Part shown: in pieces, positions 1-5,951 of the stretch | Layout of the letters: each line of letters opens with the position of its first letter | How positions within the stretch are numbered: the stretch's first letter is position 1 | NCBI GenBank assembly: GCA_937894565.1 | Contig: CALBHK010000234.1 | Location: 1-8,669 of the forward strand | DNA: 8,669 nucleotides | From: an uncultured Chlamydiae bacterium | GTDB lineage: Bacteria > Chlamydiota > Chlamydiia > Chlamydiales > CALBHK01 | Direction: 5' to 3' | The notes under the pieces: generated by a model | The model's database searches: none | Told to the model about the DNA's origin: nothing | What the model saw: the letters and a program-made list of their open reading frames with translations, nothing else | Program-made: the position numbers and the translations under genes

Positions 1-40
1 TGCAACCGGATCTTGATTGCACTGCTTCGGTATCATTTAC

Positions 41-979
41 CTATGAGTCAATACGATTAGACGAACAAAGGATTTTAAATATGTTTGCCGAAGGCAAAAC
101 TAAATTTGTGCTTTCATATTTCATTGAAAACACTACTTGACTCTGTGGAAGATACCTAAACACCATAGCGCAATACTCTTTAATTTCACTTGAATTATAA
201 GAACTCATTATAATCTTAATATATTCGTGGAAGTGATTTTTTGAAAAATCCAAGTCGTATAAATTTGGATTTACTTTCCTTGAAATATTAAAAATCAACC
301 TTTTATCTAGTGGGCTTCTAGTTTCAAAGTTCACCTTTTTAGCATCTAAATATTTATACGATGGAATGAATGTTAAACCACTTTCCAATCCAACTTGATA
401 AGCTCTAGAAGGAAAGTTTGTAGACTTATTTTTTTCAATTAACCCTATCTTGTTTAGGAAATGAAATAAAAAAGAAGTGCAATTTTGTCCATAAAATAAA
501 TATTTATTAAGTTTTACTCTTCCAAAGTAAAACTCATTTATTTGAAATAATAACTTTCTTTTCATTTCTGGATTCATTGGAATTGGTATTGAGGTTATAC
601 TTCTGTGCTCATTTATAAAATAATTGCTTATGAAAGTTTTTGACGATTGTGGCAGCATAGAAATATTATACATGCCTGCAGTTCCTCTAAAATAAGAGGC
701 TTCATTAAAATCAGGAATATCCGCAGCAAAACTTATATAAACATCTGTATTGATATCATCAGTTAATATTCTTAATGCAGTATGACCCCAGCCACTAATA
801 ACAGAGGATTGTATGGGATCAACGACAACAATTTCAAAACCAACAATTTTAGACTCATCATCAATAACTTTTTTTATAATTGCATCTCTATCTGCTTTTA
901 TAAAACTCTCTAAATTTACTTGTTGCGAATAACTTATTACTGATAATACAAAAGAAAATATCACTAGTCGTACACCCAT
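41..979 (-). CDS. DUF4105 (Lnb N-terminal) periplasmic protein
   Basis: Probable exported protein of the DUF4105/Lnb N-terminal periplasmic family, which has a papain-like (NlpC/P60-related) fold; its substrate is not known. Seen, numbering from the ATG at 979: signal peptide at residues 1-18 (MGVRLVIFSFVLSVISYS), the conserved His motif SGWGHTALRI with H66, the middle block YFRGTAGMYNI, and the Cys motif YLFYGQNCTSFL with C167. The family uses a His in a GHT motif and a Cys in an NC motif, so the putative catalytic pair is intact. The frame is open further to a TTG at 1009, but the ATG gives a clean n-region and signal peptide; neither start has a convincing Shine-Dalgarno. The C-terminal 100 residues after the Cys motif are not recognised. 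It stands alone, with about 500 bp of non-coding DNA upstream. Family assignment is fairly sure, function is not. Confidence 0.8.
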   Translation of the reverse strand: MGVRLVIFSFVLSVISYSQQVNLESFIKADRDAIIKKVIDDESKIVGFEIVVVDPIQSSVISGWGHTALRILTDDINTDVYISFAADIPDFNEASYFRGTAGMYNISMLPQSSKTFISNYFINEHRSITSIPIPMNPEMKRKLLFQINEFYFGRVKLNKYLFYGQNCTSFLFHFLNKIGLIEKNKSTNFPSRAYQVGLESGLTFIPSYKYLDAKKVNFETRSPLDKRLIFNISRKVNPNLYDLDFSKNHFHEYIKIIMSSYNSSEIKEYCAMVFRYLPQSQVVFSMKYESTNLVLPSANIFKILCSSNRIDS

Positions 980-1081
980 AATACTTACAAACAGCAATAC
1001 TTGTACCAAAAATACTGTTTAAAAATTCATTTTTTGGGGATTTTTAGACAAGCATTTGTTTTGGCAAATAGTCACCCTTGA

Positions 1082-1098
1082 TGTCATTTTTTATGACA
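1082..1098. repeat. 6-bp inverted repeat upstream of the DUF4105 gene
   Basis: TGTCAT and ATGACA separated by five T residues form a symmetrical 17-bp site about 100 bp upstream of the DUF4105 start. It could be an operator for a dimeric regulator; the A/T-only centre also fits. No partner regulator is identified. Confidence 0.4.
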
Positions 1099-1163
1099 CT
1101 AATTTATAATTCTATAAATCAAAATGAGATTTTTTACAAACTGGTCACTTAAAATGTGGACGC

Positions 1164-1318
1164 TGTAAGATTGCAGACCACTGACTTCTTCGTCGTCAAT
1201 TGCTTTTTGACGATTTTAAGGTAAAGTAAAAAATTTGTGTCTGATGTGTATTTTAGTTGTAGAAGTAGGTGGCAATGACCCAACCCCCTTAACATAGTCC
1301 GATTGTAAGATTGTAGAC
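1164..1318. repeat. Pair of 15-bp direct repeats, 140 bp apart
   Basis: TGTAAGATTGCAGAC at 1164-1178 recurs as TGTAAGATTGTAGAC at 1304-1318 with a single mismatch, starts exactly 140 bp apart. The flanks do not match. Could be a protein-binding site or remnants of element ends; unassigned. Confidence 0.5.
1193..1213. repeat. 7-bp perfect hairpin
   Basis: TCGTCAA (1193-1199) and TTGACGA (1207-1213) can pair around a 7-nt loop, followed on plus by TTTT. It is too A/T-rich and too far from a gene end for a confident terminator call. Confidence 0.35.
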
Positions 1319-1511
1319 GATACAGTCCTGATTAGGTAATTATAGGGATAGTTTTCGAAATATTGGACTCGAATGATTTTAAACAGAATCGTGGTGAGCG
1401 CGGAACATAAGGCTTGGTGGTTGATTTGTTAATACAGGGGCCCCAACCCGCCGGGGAATACTTAGGATAGGAAGCAGAAACAGCTTTTAAACGCCCTAGC
1501 CTTTAGCCTTC

Positions 1512-1832
1512 TTATTCGGCCTTCTTGAGTTTTTCGATATCTTTGGGAGTGAGCTGGTACTCGCGCCCAACCTTCTTAGGATTAATAAAACCTTCTTCTA
1601 TTCGCCGCTGCAAGGTTCTATCGGAAACGCCAAGAATGGCGGCTGCCGCTTGTAAGTTAAACCAAGGGTTTTCTATTTGCGATACATCTAAGATTTGGAT
1701 CTCGGTGACGGAGCCATCTTTTGCGTAGCCGATCATAACGTTTGGAGCGAGCTCAACATCACGAACCACGCCAGCGCCGGGTTTTATAACAAAAGATATG
1801 GCATCAGCTTTTTTATCGTAAGTAAAATTCAT
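1512..1832 (-). CDS. DUF2283 protein fused to a helix-turn-helix (antitoxin-like)
   Basis: Small 106-aa protein with two parts. Residues 1-55 match the DUF2283 pattern (MNFTYDKKADAISFVI at the start, then a V.DVELAPNVMIGYAKDG block and EIQILDVS). Residues 58-104 (WFNLQAAAAILGVSDRTLQR onward) look like an excisionase/MerR-type helix-turn-helix that should bind DNA. Its ATG overlaps the stop of the upstream DUF4258 gene (ATGA), and it has a good Shine-Dalgarno, GGAGG, ending 5 nt before the ATG, so the pair is translationally coupled. DUF2283 and DUF4258 proteins often occur side by side. I infer that this is the antitoxin-like, autoregulating partner, and the ATACGAC repeats in the operon promoter are its likely target. 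The fusion of the two domains is notable; a role other than toxin-antitoxin is possible. Confidence 0.8.
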   Translation of the reverse strand: MNFTYDKKADAISFVIKPGAGVVRDVELAPNVMIGYAKDGSVTEIQILDVSQIENPWFNLQAAAAILGVSDRTLQRRIEEGFINPKKVGREYQLTPKDIEKLKKAE

Positions 1833-2101
1833 GTGGGCCTCCAGTTAATTAGTACAGTTTTAATCACAAGGCTTGTCGTCTCTATAACCAAAGAAACGCA
1901 AACCAAATTATCAGATCGACCGAGCACTTCAGTAAAAACCCAAAACGCATTATCTTGTTTAGGTTTTGATTTAATTTCTCCGGTTTCAATAATAGTTATA
2001 AGAAGGGAAACCGCAATTTCACGCTCTATCATGCGTGCTTGAGCGTGATCGGTGATATGGACAGTGTACTCTGTGTTTTGAAACTTCGCGGTCACACTCA
2101 T
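1829..2101 (-). CDS. DUF4258 protein, toxin-like partner of DUF2283 gene
   Basis: A 90-aa protein with the DUF4258 signature HxxxRMxxR near the N-terminus (ITDHAQARMIEREI; H19, R23, M24, R27), followed by alternating beta strands (NAFWVFTEVL, LVCVSLVIET, LVIKTVLINW). This layout resembles small RelE/BrnT-like toxins, although no activity is shown for this protein. I chose the ATG at 2101 because the family begins a few residues before the first strand; the frame stays open to 2254, but that part is Cys-rich, unrelated, and covers the promoter. There is no Shine-Dalgarno: a -10-like TATGAT lies exactly 6 nt before the ATG, which would give a leaderless mRNA. It overlaps the DUF2283-HTH gene by 4 nt and should be first in the operon. 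Confidence 0.75.
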   Translation of the reverse strand: MSVTAKFQNTEYTVHITDHAQARMIEREIAVSLLITIIETGEIKSKPKQDNAFWVFTEVLGRSDNLVCVSLVIETTSLVIKTVLINWRPT

Positions 2102-2107
2102 GGTGAT

Positions 2108-2201
2108 ATCATAACATACGACAAAACAAGACACAAGTGTAAAATACGACAATATACGACACGGAGTTTGGTTGCCGCCATCCTCCCACAAACGGTCGTA
2201 T
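2108..2201 (-). promoter_or_regulatory. Promoter and ATACGAC-repeat operator of the DUF4258/DUF2283 operon
   Basis: On plus, ATACGACA occurs at 2116-2123, 2144-2151 and 2154-2161, and the inverse GTCGTAT at 2195-2201. On minus a TATGAT (2108-2113) sits 6 nt before the DUF4258 ATG, with a weak TTGTGT 17 nt upstream of it. Copies 2 and 3 are 10 bp apart, about one helical turn. Repeats overlapping a promoter next to an HTH gene suggest autoregulation. Confidence 0.55.
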
Positions 2202-2291
2202 TTGAAACAAATAATTGTTACATAAAAATTATTAGTAAAAGCAACATCCTCCATGGAAAAGGTCTAGTTTTTGTGGATTTTTTGTTTCAAA
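2201..2291. repeat. 11-bp perfect inverted repeat upstream of the recombinase
   Basis: TTTGAAACAAA (2201-2211) and TTTGTTTCAAA (2281-2291) are exact reverse complements separated by 69 bp, in the spacer between the DUF4258 promoter and the serine recombinase. The rest of the spacer up to 2384 is A/T-rich with G-run patches (2340-2366) and holds no gene. Could be recombinase accessory or crossover sites, or operators. Confidence 0.5.
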
Positions 2292-2396
2292 ATCTCGTCT
2301 TAGAATCAAATCACTTAATTAGGGTTTATTTGCGGTTTTGGTTTGAATTTGGGACGATTTTTGGGAACTTAAAACTCTATATACAAAGGAAATATT

Positions 2397-2948
2397 ATGT
2401 TGCTTGGATATGCGCGGGTATCAAAAGATGATCAAAACCTGGATGCGCAAAATGATGAGTTACTAAAAGCTGGGTGCGAGAAATTTTTCTCTGATAAAAT
2501 CAGCGGCGTGATTGATGAGCGGATTGGCCTTGATGGTTTATTAAAATATGCACGCGAAGGTGATGTGCTTGTGGTGTGCCGGCTTGATCGTTTAGGTAGA
2601 ACTTTGAAGAAATTAATCCTTATGGTGGAAGAGCTATCTGGTAGAGGAGTTGGGTTTAAATCATTAAGAGAGAATATTGATACTACGACTGCTGGCGGAA
2701 GGTTAGTGTTTCATGTGTTTGGCGCGCTGGCTGAATTTGAGAGAGCTTTAATTAGTGAAAGAACCAAGGCGGGACTTACGGCAGCTCGGGCACGCGGAAG
2801 ATGCGGCGGGCGTCCGCGATTAATGGATCAGAGTAAAGTTGAGCAGGCTCGCGCGCTTCATAAGGGGGAGTTCTCGGTGACAGAGATCTGTAAAAGCTTG
2901 GGGGTCTCTAGGGGGACATTTTATCGTAGCCTGGGAAATGGGAATTAA
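2397..2948 (+). CDS. Small serine recombinase (resolvase/invertase family)
   Basis: Complete 183-aa site-specific recombinase of the Tn3 resolvase/Hin-Pin invertase type. The catalytic domain holds R7 and the nucleophile S9 in GYARVS, and the LDRLGR box with D64, R65 and R68. The dimerisation/E helix follows (GRLVFHVFGALAEFERALIS, residues 101-120). After the RGRCGGRPR hinge comes a C-terminal helix-turn-helix at about 145-180 (VTEICKSLGVSRGTFYRSLG). Length and residues are those of an active enzyme. The ATG has a Shine-Dalgarno AAAGGA six nt upstream. It is divergent from the DUF4258/DUF2283 operon and ends just before a strong hairpin. It may resolve replicon multimers or invert/excise a segment; no clear res or hix pair was found, so resolvase versus invertase cannot be decided. 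Confidence 0.93.
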   Translation: MLLGYARVSKDDQNLDAQNDELLKAGCEKFFSDKISGVIDERIGLDGLLKYAREGDVLVVCRLDRLGRTLKKLILMVEELSGRGVGFKSLRENIDTTTAGGRLVFHVFGALAEFERALISERTKAGLTAARARGRCGGRPRLMDQSKVEQARALHKGEFSVTEICKSLGVSRGTFYRSLGNGN

Positions 2949-2952
2949 GCCG

Positions 2953-3003
2953 CCTCCCTAATGGCGCGAGCTAAACTGAGCAGCTCGCGCATCGAAAGGG
3001 AGG
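2953..3003. terminator. Long hairpin between convergent genes (probable bidirectional terminator)
   Basis: Inner stem GCGCGAGCT (2964-2972) with AGCTCGCGC (2982-2990), a perfect 9-bp G+C-rich stem with a 9-nt loop. The outer stem CCTCCCT (2953-2959) pairs with AGGGAGG (2997-3003). It lies between the recombinase stop and the stop of the minus-strand gene at 3006, so it can serve both. There is no immediate U-run, so a recombination or protein-binding site is also possible. Confidence 0.6.
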
Positions 3004-3005
3004 GG

Positions 3006-3410
3006 TTAATTTACGGATTTTTTTCTATATGCCAATACTGAAAGTTCAAAGCCTGGTTTCTGCTCGTTTCCTGAAACCATAACTTTAGTTTCCTCATTTT
3101 CTTGAGTTAAAATTTGTGGTGAACCTAGAATAGTTTTTTTGCCATCTGGGCCGTGAGTTCCTACTACAAATTTCATCAATATACCCTTATTGCCATTAAC
3201 AGTTCCTTCAGAAGCAATGACATCAATGAAATTAGTTATTCCACCATTTACTTGGTTATAAGAGGCAGTTTTACCACTTTTAACTTCCATTTCTACGGCA
3301 GCCGCATCCGTACTATCGACAAGTAAATTGAGTTTCAGTTTGTATCCGTTAGTAGAGGCGTGGACGGAAATTCCAGACAAAAGAACAAAAAACAGAATAA
3401 ATTGTTTCAT
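3006..3410 (-). CDS. Small secreted protein with secretin-like strand, unknown function
   Basis: A 134-aa exported protein. Residues 1-18 are a clear signal peptide (MKQFILFFVLLSGISVHA, then STN), giving a mature protein of about 116 aa predicted to be rich in beta strands and without Cys. Residues 94-127 (ILGSPQILTQENEETKVMVS and then FELSVLAY) resemble the 'SP.ilt..n..a.i.vg' strand of secretin C-terminal domains, but the rest of a secretin is absent, so this is a similarity of pattern and not an assignment. The ATG has AAGGAG 8 nt upstream and a promoter further up. It is the second of two adjacent minus-strand genes for exported proteins; a 111-bp gap and its own promoter suggest separate transcription. 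Confidence 0.75.
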   Translation of the reverse strand: MKQFILFFVLLSGISVHASTNGYKLKLNLLVDSTDAAAVEMEVKSGKTASYNQVNGGITNFIDVIASEGTVNGNKGILMKFVVGTHGPDGKKTILGSPQILTQENEETKVMVSGNEQKPGFELSVLAYRKKSVN

Positions 3411-3431
3411 TGTATATACTCCTTATATTCA

Positions 3432-3472
3432 ATTATAGTAATCAAAATAGACTTAAACGATTTTATGGTCAA
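3432..3472 (-). promoter_or_regulatory. Sigma70-like promoter of the 134-aa secreted protein gene
   Basis: On the minus strand TTGACC (3467-3472) is followed after exactly 17 bp by TATTTT (3444-3449). A perfect TATAAT lies a little downstream (3432-3437) and could be an alternative -10. Both are upstream of the AAGGAG Shine-Dalgarno. Confidence 0.6.
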
Positions 3473-3521
3473 TGCACTAGCAAAGAAAACACTTATAACC
3501 CGAATGAAAGTCAATTTTTAG

Positions 3522-4526
3522 CTAAAGGTCCAGCAACATAAACTTAGCATTCGTACCAATCCCATCCCAGGTAAGAAATTCTCCGTTTACATATGCTTTC
3601 AATTGGGGTGGAACTATAAAAAACGTCCGAACCTTGTTTTCGTAATTTACTTTAATTCCAATAATTGAATTCTTCGTGTCTGTTATGGGTGAAATATCTA
3701 TCGATTCAATTCCAGTATATTTTTTGATCTCACTGACAAGTTCTACAAAAGAATTTTCCTTTTTATGCATATTGTTTTTAAAAAAGTTTTCAAATCGCTC
3801 GATAACGGACACGGGAAAATAATAGGTGGATAGCGATTGAGACAAGTCTTCCATTGTTTTTGTATTTCCACAGTCGACTTTTTTACATTCGCCGAATAAA
3901 TATTTGACGTAGTTTTCAAATTCATAGAAAATTTCACTAGTAGGCTTCATGCCTAAATATCTGTAAAATCGAGCTACTGAGAAAGATATTTGCCCCACGC
4001 TAGCAATCGTAGAAAAGCCGTTCGCTTTCAGATAAGTAAAAATCCAATTTTTAACTAAATTAAATTCTTTTAGACTCACTCCTTGATGTGCGGATTGATT
4101 AGTTTGATTAAATGCATATAACGGCGAATACTCAGCTTGTAAGGCGTGGGTTTCTAAATTTTCTAGTAAAGCTATGTTCAGGTCTTTTTTTGCAACTGTG
4201 ACGGCAGCATACAAATTTTTATTCTCACTAGATTTGCTACTAATTGCATAAATTTCTAAATGAAATCCTTCCCATGACTCAAACGAAAAAGTTCCTCGTG
4301 AAATATTCCTTTCAGTAACCGATAATGTAAAGTCATATTCAGAATTTAGTTCTTTGAGCTGGCTCTTAAGAAGCTGAAAATGTTCGACGATGCCCATTTC
4401 AGTAATACTAGAGGGAGTGCTATAAAATCCCGAGCACAAGTTTAGGCTCTGAGCCTCAGCCGAACGAATAAAATAGGCAAAATTAGAGAAAAGTATGATA
4501 AAAAATAAAAAAAGAATATTTGGCAT
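3522..4526 (-). CDS. Exported protein of unknown function (334 aa)
   Basis: Not recognised. From the ATG at 4526 it has a hydrophobic signal segment (MPNILFLFFIILFSNFAYFI) ending in RSAEA, a possible cleavage site, then a mature part of about 309 aa with a few Cys residues (C31 and a pair in GECKKVDCG). The segment at about 150-196 (VSLKEFNLVKNWIFTYLKAN, then VARFYRYLGMKP) recalls the motif A helix and the 'FYrklGF' motif of GNAT acyltransferases; this is weak and unusual for an exported protein. The frame extends to a GTG at 4562, but that start spoils the signal peptide. For the ATG the upstream TATACTGTTAGGATG puts a -10-like hexamer 6 nt before the start, so the mRNA may be leaderless. 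Stands alone. Confidence 0.7.
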   Translation of the reverse strand: MPNILFLFFIILFSNFAYFIRSAEAQSLNLCSGFYSTPSSITEMGIVEHFQLLKSQLKELNSEYDFTLSVTERNISRGTFSFESWEGFHLEIYAISSKSSENKNLYAAVTVAKKDLNIALLENLETHALQAEYSPLYAFNQTNQSAHQGVSLKEFNLVKNWIFTYLKANGFSTIASVGQISFSVARFYRYLGMKPTSEIFYEFENYVKYLFGECKKVDCGNTKTMEDLSQSLSTYYFPVSVIERFENFFKNNMHKKENSFVELVSEIKKYTGIESIDISPITDTKNSIIGIKVNYENKVRTFFIVPPQLKAYVNGEFLTWDGIGTNAKFMLLDL

Positions 4527-4655
4527 CCTAACAGTATAAAGCAGAACAAAAAAATTAAACACTGTAGAGAAATATACAAAGTGACCATTTGGGGAATGGT
4601 TTTGAGTGGCCGACTGGTACCGTTCAGTGAGCTTTTTTGTCAGAACGAATTAAAC

Positions 4656-4675
4656 GTTAGTTGCTCGCAACAAAC
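4656..4675. repeat. Inverted repeat, GTTAGTTGC-TC-GCAACAAAC
   Basis: Arms 4656-4664 and 4667-4675 pair over 9 bp with one mismatch around a 2-bp centre, a compact dyad typical of operator sites. The left arm lies within ACGTTAG, a partial match to the 9-bp repeats in the winged-helix gene. Confidence 0.4.
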
Positions 4676-4886
4676 TTCACCCCCCCCTAGTAAGTCCCTA
4701 GAGAACTCACCAGGGAAGTCGTGGCAAACTCATAGCAAAGAGTTCATAATCTTATTGATTTTATTTTTACGAATATTCTAGGAAAATTAATATCTTAAAA
4801 GGCCAGCTCGGGCGGGAGGGGACTTTAATTATATATGCACCGGACTTTGGAATTGCTGTCTGATGGCTCTATACTCATAATTTTTC

Positions 4887-4915
4887 TTGATATATACTAC
4901 AAAGTAACATATAAT
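4887..4915 (+). promoter_or_regulatory. Strong sigma70-like promoter of the HigB2-like toxin operon
   Basis: TTGATA (4887-4892), 17-bp spacer, TATAAT (4910-4915). This is close to consensus. The expected transcription start (about 4921-4923) falls exactly where the family-conserved toxin N-terminus begins in frame, leaving no room for a leader with a Shine-Dalgarno. Confidence 0.75.
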
Positions 4916-4987
4916 ACTTAGTATTGTGTATTTGTTGAGCTTCCGCCATTTCGTCGTTATTTAGATACCCTCCCCGAAGGGCCTGAG

Positions 4988-5248
4988 TTGCTGAGAAGTA
5001 TTCAAGAGAGCCTTCTTACGAACCCGGAAGTTGGCGATGTTATCTCTGGAACTGGTGGACTTCGAAAAATGCGACATGGTGGCAGAGGAAAAGGTAAAAG
5101 TGGTGGATATCGGGTGACCTATCTTCACCGCCCCGAATCTGAAAAAATTTACTTAATTGTTCTGTACTCTAAGAACGAACAGGAAGATTTGTCTTCCGAT
5201 GAAAAGAAATTTTTAAGAAAACTTATTGAGACCCTTAAAGAGGAGTAA
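4988..5248 (+). CDS. RelE/HigB2-type toxin of a type II toxin-antitoxin pair, start uncertain
   Basis: RelE-superfamily toxin of the HigB-2-like group, expected to be a ribosome-dependent mRNA interferase. Visible family blocks: NPEVGDVISGTGGLRKMR, then GRGKGKSGGYRVTYL with basic residues, then IYLIVLYSKNEQEDLSSDE and a C-terminal helix. The coordinates use the first standard start, TTG at 4988, which has GAAGG 7 nt upstream. However, the frame is open back to 4922 and encodes FVELPPFRRYLDTLPEGPE (from 4931), which is the normal first strand and helix of this family. That part contains no ATG, GTG, TTG, CTG, ATT, ATC or ATA codon in frame. So either the toxin starts at a rare codon, or a former start (for example GTG to GTA at 4928) has been lost and the toxin is shortened by about 20 residues. 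The antitoxin gene follows 3 nt after the stop. Confidence 0.85.
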   Translation: MLRSIQESLLTNPEVGDVISGTGGLRKMRHGGRGKGKSGGYRVTYLHRPESEKIYLIVLYSKNEQEDLSSDEKKFLRKLIETLKEE

Positions 5249-5251
5249 CTT

Positions 5252-5602
5252 ATGAGCCAAAACAAATACTTTGAAGACTTAAAAGAAGGTCTTACGTCCG
5301 CTATTGATTACGAACGCGGTAAGATTGACCTGCGTTCAACAAAATTTGAAATTCCACTGCCTCCACCAGATTTGTCTAAGAAGAAAATTAAGTCGCTGAG
5401 AGAGAATATTCTTGGTTTAAGTCAGCCCCTATTTGCGCTTATCCTTGGGGTGTCCCCATCGGCTGTTAAAGCTTGGGAGCAGGGTAATAAAAAGCCATCC
5501 GGAACAGCTAGAAGGCTGATGCAGTTATTTGAAAAAGACCCCAATCTGCTTGGAAGCTTTCCTGGCTCCAATAAAACAAAGAATGGGAAGAAGATTGCCT
5601 AG
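5252..5602 (+). CDS. XRE-family antitoxin (HigA2-like)
   Basis: A 116-aa helix-turn-helix protein, the antitoxin partner of the preceding toxin. Residues 43-95 form an XRE-type domain: KIKSLRENILGLSQPLFALI, then LGVSPSAVKAWEQGNKKPSG, then a helix ending in FEKDP. The N-terminal 40 residues (with a PLPPPDL proline cluster) probably contact the toxin; the C-terminal 15 are basic and likely disordered. The Shine-Dalgarno AGGAG lies 6 nt before the ATG, stronger than anything at the toxin. It follows the toxin after 3 nt, the toxin-first order usual for HigBA. Its TAG stop overlaps the stop of the convergent antitoxin in CTAG. It is likely to repress the promoter at 4887-4915 in complex with the toxin. 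Confidence 0.9.
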   Translation: MSQNKYFEDLKEGLTSAIDYERGKIDLRSTKFEIPLPPPDLSKKKIKSLRENILGLSQPLFALILGVSPSAVKAWEQGNKKPSGTARRLMQLFEKDPNLLGSFPGSNKTKNGKKIA

Positions 5603-5949
5603 GCCGCTAGAACTTCGATAGTCAATTTTGGATACAGAGTTAATGCATATCCAAGCAATCTTTCGATCGAATAGCGTTCAATTTTATAGTGCAAAACTCG
5701 GCTTGTCTCTGGCTCATCGAGACCTATTTTTTCGGCTAACTCTTTTTGCGTAAGATTTTTTGTCAGCTTGTATTCTAAAATTTTACCGCAAAGTTTGTAC
5801 TTAATTTTATCGCTTTCTGGTGCATTTTTTGGAATAACAGTGCTCCCAATAACATCATCTGATGATAACTTTTTTATCATGTCATTTAGGTCTTTTTCTT
5901 CTGGGTACCTTACTGTAGAGCCATCTTTGAGTTCAATTTTTCGCGCCAT
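5599..5949 (-). CDS. XRE-family antitoxin of the second TA module
   Basis: A 116-aa protein starting at the ATG at 5949, chosen because GGAGG lies 5 nt upstream; the frame is open 20 codons further into the toxin gene, but that start has no support. The N-terminus (MARKIELKDGSTVRYPEEKD) is toxin-contact-like, and residues 55-105 are a helix-turn-helix with NLTQKELAEKIGLDEPETSR and a following helix of the 'YKIERYSIERLLGYAL' kind, typical of HigA-like antitoxins. The gene starts 2 nt after the toxin stop, so the Shine-Dalgarno is inside the end of the toxin gene and translation is probably coupled. It ends head-on with the HigA2-like gene, sharing the CTAG. It probably binds the palindrome at 6263-6288. 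Confidence 0.87.
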   Translation of the reverse strand: MARKIELKDGSTVRYPEEKDLNDMIKKLSSDDVIGSTVIPKNAPESDKIKYKLCGKILEYKLTKNLTQKELAEKIGLDEPETSRVLHYKIERYSIERLLGYALTLYPKLTIEVLAA

Positions 5950-5951
5950 AC

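Larger units (their letters stand above)
1010..1511. other. Non-coding spacer with small repeats
   Basis: About 500 bp without a credible gene on either strand. It holds a 6-bp inverted repeat at 1082-1098, a 7-bp inverted repeat at 1193-1213, a 15-bp direct repeat at 1164 and 1304, and a GC-rich patch (GGGGCCCC at 1437-1444, then another GGGG at 1453-1456) near the 3' end of the DUF2283 gene. No tRNA or riboswitch could be recognised. The stretch around 1141-1160 (ACTGGTCACTTAAAATGTGG) has the flavour of decayed insertion-sequence ends, but that is only an impression. Confidence 0.5.
4563..4921. other. Non-coding spacer with hairpins and a run of eight C
   Basis: About 350 bp with no supported gene. 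It contains a 6-bp hairpin at 4584-4600 (ACCATT/AATGGT), an inverted repeat at 4656-4675 (GTTAGTTGC/GCAACAAAC, one mismatch, 2-bp centre), an uninterrupted C8 at 4680-4687, a G-rich patch at 4809-4821 and the toxin promoter at its right end. It separates divergent genes, so upstream regulatory sites for both are expected here. Confidence 0.5.

Noticed and set aside
3..140. Plus-strand open frame from the left edge ending in TGA at 138-140 (would be the C-terminus of an upstream gene)
   Set aside because: It overlaps the DUF4105 gene by 100 bp on the opposite strand, has no recognisable motif, and only 45 codons are visible; the DUF4105 frame is better supported. It may still be real if the DUF4105 tail is shorter.
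1141..1160. IS21-like terminal remnant (ACTGGTCACTTAAAATGTGG)
   Set aside because: Only an impression; no transposase fragment, no matching opposite end and no target duplication seen.
1010..1511. tRNA or riboswitch in the long spacer
   Set aside because: No cloverleaf with a proper T-arm, no known aptamer core recognised.
2039..2431. Plus-strand 130-codon frame running into the recombinase
   Set aside because: Antisense to the DUF4258 start, covers promoters and operator repeats, and overlaps the true recombinase start in another frame.
4581..4781. Plus-strand 66-codon frame with GTG start
   Set aside because: No Shine-Dalgarno, low-complexity and Pro/Ser-rich through the C8 tract, crosses two inverted repeats, no family resemblance.
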